Translations under genes and position numbers: made by a program
Assembly (NCBI GenBank): GCA_003598015.1
Contig: QZKE01000038.1
Coordinates: 1 to 64,000 of the forward strand
Source: Actinomycetota bacterium
GTDB taxonomy: Bacteria > Actinomycetota > Geothermincolia > Geothermincolales > RBG-13-55-18
Direction of reading: 5' to 3'
Length of the DNA stretch: 64,000 nucleotides
Shown: positions 59,263 to 64,000 of the stretch, one piece after another
Layout: every line of letters begins with the position of its first letter
Position numbering within the stretch: the first letter of the stretch is position 1
The notes under the pieces: model-generated
Told to the model about the DNA's origin: nothing
Databases searched by the model: none
The model's input: the letters and a program-made list of their open reading frames with translations, nothing else

Positions 59263-59429
59263 TTGTTTCACCTCCTTCCCACGCAGACTAATAGAAAGCT
59301 TAACATCACACCTCGAAGTCCTCGCTCCCACCTCCCTTCCTTGCACCCATATACTTCGATAATACTTCGATTATTGATATTCTCGGCAGTTTCTCCGTAT
59401 CGCTTTACCGGCTTCCCTTCGGCCGTTAC

Positions 59430-59578
59430 ATTATATTTCTCTTCCCTAATGGTAACGGCGTGCAGGGCCTTTTATTTCGCACTTTGCCGGTGAACGGTGC
59501 TTTTCGGGCGGTGAACGGTAGCAAATCGCCGGTTAACGGCTCGCATTTGTATAATCCCTTTTCAGAGGGGTGATCGGT
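59430..59578. promoter_or_regulatory. Divergent promoters with 21-bp-phased direct repeats
   Basis: Two copies of CGGTGAACGGT and one CGGTTAACGGC start at 59488, 59509 and 59530, exactly 21 bp (two helical turns) apart. They end just before a plus-strand TATAAT (59550-59555). A looser copy GGTGATCGGT lies at about 59569. On the minus strand, TATAAT (59435-59430) has a related GGTAACGGC motif at its -35 position (59451-59459). This looks like an activator-binding array serving the pilin and/or DUF1786 genes. Confidence 0.6.
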
Positions 59579-59745
59579 CGCGCCAGCGGTGCGCATGCCG
59601 GCGGATTTCATCAGCGATCCTCAGCTCGGCGTTCTCCCGTTTCCTTTCATGCCTCGTGGTGCGCGTGGCGCGGTTGGACCTATAATATCCCGGTGGGTGA
59701 TTTTCCTGTAACAGAGGTTGCACTGTCCAGTCGCGAGGTGAGCAT

Positions 59746-60822
59746 ATGAAGATTCTGGCCATGGACATCGGGGCGGGTACCCAGGATATCCTGCTCTACG
59801 ATTCGGAAAAACAACTCGAGAACTGTATCAAGATGGTCCTGCCCAGCCCCAGCTCCCTGCTGGCTGCCAGGGTAGACGCAATCGGCGCGGAGGGAAGGGA
59901 TCTTTTCGTGAGCGGCCATACCGTGGGCGGGGGTTCGTTCTCCCGGGCGGTAAAACGGCATCTCTCCTCCGGGCTCCATGTATACATGACCGCAGCGGCC
60001 GCCTGCAGCATCCGCAACAACCTCGCGGACGTCGCCGCATTGGGGATTGAGGTACGCGAGAAACCGCCGCCGGGTTTCAGCGGCGCCGTTCTCGAGGCCG
60101 ACGAAATCGACCTGGGCCCCCTGCGGAGAACGCTGGAGGCCGTGGGGGAGGACATGGATGGGGTCGCGGCCGCGGCAGTAGCGGTGCAGGATCACGGAGC
60201 ATACCGGAGCGGCGAGAGCAACCGTAAGACACGGCTCTCCCTCATGCGCGGCAGGCTCGGCGAGAATCCCGATCCCCTGGCCCTCTCCTACTTGGCGGAC
60301 GAGGTCCCGGGGATATTTCCCCGCATGATCTCGGCGGCAAGCCGCGTGCGCGAGCAGCTTCCCTGCGAACATATCATGTTGATGGATACCGCTCCGGCCG
60401 CCGTCGCCGGTTGCCTGGCGGACCCGCGGGTGGTGGAGAAGGCCGGCGGCAACCTGCTCCTGATAAACGCGGGCAACGGACACACCCTCGCATGCCTCAC
60501 GCAGGGTGGAAACGTCGCCGCACTGCTGGAACATCACACCAAGCGCCTGCAGCCCATCCCCTTCGCCTCCTACCTCGAGGATTTCTGCCGCGGCAAAGCG
60601 CGGGACGGCGACGAATACATGGCCTCGGGGCACGGCCTCTTCTATATCGGCGACCCGCCGGGGATGGAGGAGCTGGACATGATCGCGATAACCGGACCCA
60701 ACCGCGAGCTCCTGGAGGGCAGCGGATTGCCGGTATACTATCCCTCACCGGGCGGCGACATGATGATGACCGGACCCATGGGCCTGGTCAAATCCCTGCT
60801 CATGCGCCTTGGGTATACCTAG
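59746..60822 (+). CDS. DUF1786 family protein (ASKHA-like)
   Basis: This 358-aa soluble protein has the ATPase-like phosphate-1 motif ILAMDIGAGTQDILLYD at the N-terminus and MDTAPAAVAGCLADP later. NAGNGHTLAC in the second half resembles the phosphate-2/adenosine motifs of the acetate-kinase/Hsp70/actin superfamily. The family, DUF1786, is found in anaerobes and sometimes labelled pyruvate-formate-lyase-activating-like; that label is not supported by a radical-SAM motif here (no CxxxCxxC). The GT-C gene follows in the same direction after a gap of about 180 bp. Function unknown. Confidence 0.8.
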   Translation: MKILAMDIGAGTQDILLYDSEKQLENCIKMVLPSPSSLLAARVDAIGAEGRDLFVSGHTVGGGSFSRAVKRHLSSGLHVYMTAAAACSIRNNLADVAALGIEVREKPPPGFSGAVLEADEIDLGPLRRTLEAVGEDMDGVAAAAVAVQDHGAYRSGESNRKTRLSLMRGRLGENPDPLALSYLADEVPGIFPRMISAASRVREQLPCEHIMLMDTAPAAVAGCLADPRVVEKAGGNLLLINAGNGHTLACLTQGGNVAALLEHHTKRLQPIPFASYLEDFCRGKARDGDEYMASGHGLFYIGDPPGMEELDMIAITGPNRELLEGSGLPVYYPSPGGDMMMTGPMGLVKSLLMRLGYT

Positions 60823-61004
60823 GTGATCGCGCCGGGCCTCCATCTCCGCATGCACCGCCTTTAGCCCGGGTCACACCACGTACGCGGCCCACGCAACGGG
60901 AAATGCCGTTTAGGCTTCACCGCCCTCAAGCCGAGTTGAAAAAGAGTATGGCGGAAGATATCGCGGAGTCAAGGCTGCACCGGCTCGGTAGGAGAACAAA
61001 GCCC

Positions 61005-62747
61005 ATGGGCCTGTGGGATGGGATCTTCACCTCGAAAGCGAGGGAGTATACCCTTGTCATCCTGTTCTTTCTCCTACTTGCGGTTATCTTCACCTGGCCC
61101 CTGATCCTGCATATCCATGACGGCGTGATCGGGGGGCATGGGGATCCTCTGCTCAATACCTGGATCGTCTCCTGGGATGCCAGGACCATCTTCACCAATC
61201 CCACCGGCCTCTTCCAGGGAAACATCCTCTACCCGGCAACGGATGTCCTGACCTACTCGGAACACATGTTCACCATCGGGCTCATGGCGGCGCCCGTCTA
61301 TTACATATCCGGAAATCCCATACTCGCCTACAACACCATGGTCTTCCTGGGGCTCGTCCTCTCGTCTTTCGGTTGCTACCTGCTGATCAAGAAGCTCACC
61401 GGCAGCAGATGGGGGGCGCTGGTCGGAGGAGTATATTTCGGCCTGTGCCCGTACAAGATCAGCCAGCTGAACCACCTGCATATAGTCTTCTCCGCATTCC
61501 TGCCCTTCATGTTGCTGTACCTGTACGGTTACCTCGAGGAAGGCGGCATCAAGAACCTCGTCCTCTTTGGGGTCTTCTTCCTTCTCCAATCGCTGGCGAG
61601 CTGGCATTACCTGGTATACGGCTCCATACTGATCCTTCTCTTGTGGGTGTGGAAAGCCGCTTTCTCCCGTACCCGGGAAGAATGGATGAGGATAGCGGGC
61701 GCGGTGGCGATGACCTTGATCGCCGCGGCGCTGATGCTCCCTTTCGCCCTGCCTTACCTGCGCGTCCACGCACGCCTCCCCGATTTCGTACGCACCCTCG
61801 AGGAGAGTGCCAGGAACTCCGCCGCCCTGGCCGATTATCTCAACGTCCTGCCGCAGAGCGTTCTTTACCGCGCCGGATTTTCTCCTCTGCGCGTCGCCTT
61901 CATGGGATCGGAGACTATCCTCTTCCCGGGCCTCGTCATCCTCCTGCTTGCCGCCTGTGGTGTTTTTCTGCGCGGCCGCGGGGAGGACGAGTGTGCCTCT
62001 CCGTTGCTTGCCAGGCACGCCAGGGAGCCCTATCTCTTCCTGATCGTGACCGTGGTCGGTGTGCTGCTGAGTTTAGGACCGAAGATCGGCGGGATAAGCA
62101 ATCCGCTGTATACCGTCCCCTATCATCTGGGCCTGTTCAAGCTGATCCGGTGGCCGCCGCGATTCTTCGTGCTGGTCTCCCTGGGCCTCGCCGTCCTCTC
62201 CGGATTCGGCGTGGCCAAGATCTCGCAGGGACTACAGGCGCTCAAACGCCCCCGTATATCCTTTCGCCTGGTGTGCGCCATACTGTTGCTGGCCATAGTG
62301 GTCGAAGCGGCCACTTTCAACTTCGAGGTTACCCCCGTGCCCGTCTACGACGAGGTGCCCGAGGTATATACATGGCTCAAGGACCAGGATGCGGTGGCGG
62401 CTATCGAGATACCGGCATCCTTCCCGGCGCCCAATCCGCAAGGGCTTTTCGTATACCTGAGCACCTATCACTGGAAGAGGATCGCGAACGGCTACAGCGG
62501 ATACAACCCGCCGGTCCTCAAAGAGCTGTACGAGATCATGCCCTCGTTTCCTTCCGGCGACAGCGTGGACCTGTTGCGGGAATACGGCATAGACTTCGTT
62601 ATCTGGCACCGGGAGCTCTTGCCCCCTCAGCAGGTCGCGGAATACGATGCGCGGCTGATGTCCCAACCCGGCCTATCCCTCGTGCGTGACTTCGGCGAAG
62701 AGGTCGTCTTCAGGGTCGATCCCGCCGGGGCAGGTAAGGATCCGTAG
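61005..62747 (+). CDS. GT-C/YfhO-like membrane protein, short paralogue
   Basis: This protein of about 580 aa is the third member of the family at 46689 and 49417. It shares FTWPLILHIHDGVIGG, GDPLLNTWIVSWDA, FGCYLLIKKLTGSRWGAL, HWKRIANGYSGYNPP and IDFVIWHREL. It ends after the soluble domain with no C-terminal beta-rich domain. ATG at 61005 aligns with the paralogues' starts and has GGAG ten bases upstream; an earlier ATG at 60948 is possible. It has about 12 TM segments. It is presumably an outer-face glycosyltransferase or glycan-handling protein. Confidence 0.75.
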   Translation: MGLWDGIFTSKAREYTLVILFFLLLAVIFTWPLILHIHDGVIGGHGDPLLNTWIVSWDARTIFTNPTGLFQGNILYPATDVLTYSEHMFTIGLMAAPVYYISGNPILAYNTMVFLGLVLSSFGCYLLIKKLTGSRWGALVGGVYFGLCPYKISQLNHLHIVFSAFLPFMLLYLYGYLEEGGIKNLVLFGVFFLLQSLASWHYLVYGSILILLLWVWKAAFSRTREEWMRIAGAVAMTLIAAALMLPFALPYLRVHARLPDFVRTLEESARNSAALADYLNVLPQSVLYRAGFSPLRVAFMGSETILFPGLVILLLAACGVFLRGRGEDECASPLLARHAREPYLFLIVTVVGVLLSLGPKIGGISNPLYTVPYHLGLFKLIRWPPRFFVLVSLGLAVLSGFGVAKISQGLQALKRPRISFRLVCAILLLAIVVEAATFNFEVTPVPVYDEVPEVYTWLKDQDAVAAIEIPASFPAPNPQGLFVYLSTYHWKRIANGYSGYNPPVLKELYEIMPSFPSGDSVDLLREYGIDFVIWHRELLPPQQVAEYDARLMSQPGLSLVRDFGEEVVFRVDPAGAGKDP

Positions 62748-62794
62748 CGCCCTGCCTCAAGCCCGCCTTCCATGGCCGGGGTCGCCCTGCCGTC

Positions 62795-64000
62795 TCAACC
62801 CTTCCCGCCCAGCCTCTTCTTCAGCATGACCAGGGCGAGCAGGGCCAGCAGCGCCGGCTGGCCGTATTTAATAAAGGGGGTGAGTCCCGTCGAGAAGTGG
62901 GGGTGAAGGGTATAATCCTCTACCACCCCCATCTTGTCCAGCAGTATCGCGGATGTAGCCATCTTTCCGGAAACCACCGCCCCCTCCATCCCCGCGGAGT
63001 GTCCCGCCATGGTGTAGTCGCCGCACAGGTAGAGGTTGTCCAGGGGGGTGCGCTGGGTCGGGCGGTAACGGTCCATATGCGGGCGCTGGGCGAATATTCC
63101 CTGCCGCTCCCGCACCAGGCGCGACTTGAGTACCTGCGCGTCCCTCGCACCCGGCAGAAGCTTGCGGATATCCGCGAGGACCATCTCCATGATACGCTCG
63201 TCGCTCAAGGGCATGAGGTGGCCGCAGGGCGTGATGACCAGCTCGAGTACGGATCCCTCCTGAGGGAAGGCCTCCGGTACCACCTGGGTGAGATCGGCGA
63301 ACCAGTTGAATACGGTACCGATCCCGGTAGCGATGTTCCCGAGCTCCAGCACCTTGCGGTCGAACCACACCATGGCCGAGAGGGAGGGCGCTTCCTCGAA
63401 GCGCCACAGGTTGCGGAAGTACTGGTAACGGTAGACCTCCTCGGGAAGCACGCGGCGCAGCACCCCGTAGGGCAGGGCGGATACGAAAACGTCCGCGCGC
63501 ATGTTGCGTCCCCTGGTAGGGGTGATGTTAAGAACCGCCTTTCCCTTTAAACCCATGGATTTGACCCCCACGCCGCTCACGATCTTGCCGCCGCGTTCGG
63601 TCACGTATTCTACCGCCTTGCGCACGTAGATCTCGCCCAGGCCTCCCCGGGCGAAACCGACCTTCACCGCCTCCCTCGTCGTGGTGAGATTGCGGATCCA
63701 GTAGGCTGCGGCCTTCGCCGATACCTCGTAGGGCTCCAGGAAGGTCAATCCGTTGACCATGGCGCGCAGCAGATTGTCGATGAGGTGCTGGGAGACGCCG
63801 TAGCGATGCATGAAGTCCTCCACGGTTATGCGGTCGTAGGAGGCTACCGCGGCCTCGCTCATGGACAGGGCGCGCATCGCCGCCGGCCCGAAACGCAGCA
63901 GGTCCTTCTGGCCGATATGGTGAAACCTGGCTATGGACATGCCGTGCAGCGGCGCGGGCAGGTTTAAGGGCGTGAAATGGGCCGCGTCCCCATCGGCCTT
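62795..64000 (-). CDS. FAD-dependent amine-oxidase/desaturase-like protein (5' end beyond window)
   Basis: The reading frame is open to the right edge, so the N-terminal FAD-binding GxGxxG region is outside the window. The 401 residues present include MVNGLTFLEPYEVSAKAAAYW and a substrate domain. The C-terminal FAD signature is NLYLCGDYTMAGHSAGMEGAVVSG (in part: LYLCGDYTMAGHSAGMEGA), typical of phytoene/zeta-carotene desaturase and HpnE-type enzymes. A basic C-terminal helix (LALLALVMLKKRLGG) may anchor it to the membrane. It probably acts on isoprenoids, but the substrate is not certain. Confidence 0.8.
   Translation of the reverse strand, partial: KADGDAAHFTPLNLPAPLHGMSIARFHHIGQKDLLRFGPAAMRALSMSEAAVASYDRITVEDFMHRYGVSQHLIDNLLRAMVNGLTFLEPYEVSAKAAAYWIRNLTTTREAVKVGFARGGLGEIYVRKAVEYVTERGGKIVSGVGVKSMGLKGKAVLNITPTRGRNMRADVFVSALPYGVLRRVLPEEVYRYQYFRNLWRFEEAPSLSAMVWFDRKVLELGNIATGIGTVFNWFADLTQVVPEAFPQEGSVLELVITPCGHLMPLSDERIMEMVLADIRKLLPGARDAQVLKSRLVRERQGIFAQRPHMDRYRPTQRTPLDNLYLCGDYTMAGHSAGMEGAVVSGKMATSAILLDKMGVVEDYTLHPHFSTGLTPFIKYGQPALLALLALVMLKKRLGGKG

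Noticed and set aside
59488-59540. Iteron-type plasmid origin from the 21-bp-phased repeats
   Set aside because: Only three short units, next to promoter hexamers and between chromosomal-type genes, with no replication protein nearby.

Overview
The window is GC-rich and gene-dense, with frequent GTG and TTG starts backed by good Shine-Dalgarno sequences. It encodes strictly anaerobic enzymes: a selenocysteine formate dehydrogenase joined to heterodisulfide-reductase-type subunits. No rRNA, tRNA, prophage or CRISPR array was found. The content (archaeal-type apgM, DUF362-ferredoxin, DUF1786, DUF2889, DUF3786 and HEAT proteins, a type IV prepilin peptidase) suggests an uncultured anaerobic bacterium. 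A deep actinobacterial lineage is my best guess, but only a guess.

Layout. 0-17.5 kb is a surface-polysaccharide locus, mostly on the minus strand. It holds the Wzm/Wzt ABC exporter, a plant-RGP-like (GT75) protein, three GT-A-type proteins in overlapping frames, a methyltransferase, a nucleotide-sugar dehydrogenase, an epimerase, GT4-type enzymes, an O-antigen-ligase/TPR fusion and a WbaP-type initiating sugar transferase. 17.7-38.4 kb is a mixed region: SDR, DUF362-ferredoxin, HEAT protein, a PadR-regulated MFS operon, a second MFS, alpha/beta hydrolase, C45 acyltransferase-like hydrolase, ADP-ribosylglycohydrolase, a fused CoA-transferase next to an old-yellow-enzyme flavoprotein, a receiver-HisKA protein without ATPase, an MBL hydrolase, a K+ channel and apgM.

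38.4-46.4 kb is one minus-strand operon, hdrC - micro-ORF - hdrB - hdrA (tandem fusion) - mvhD - Fe-S subunit - fdhA. The fdhA frame contains a UGA that is best read as selenocysteine, with a SECIS-like hairpin just after it. Together these suggest a cytoplasmic formate-linked, flavin-based electron-bifurcating complex.

46.7-62.7 kb carries five large membrane proteins of GT-C/YfhO/DUF2723 type, including three paralogues of graded length. They are interspersed with a prepilin peptidase, one type IV pilin, DUF3786, DUF2889 and DUF1786 proteins. Pilin or surface glycosylation is a reasonable hypothesis. The right edge cuts a FAD-dependent desaturase-like gene.

A repeat family runs through the middle of the window. 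A RAYT (REP-associated transposase) gene lies inside a 1.19-kb element with 28-bp inverted ends. A perfect 60-bp inverted pair with the same ends lies at 18.5 kb, and degenerate or tandem derivatives occur elsewhere. Several genes end exactly on the repeat's terminal TAG.
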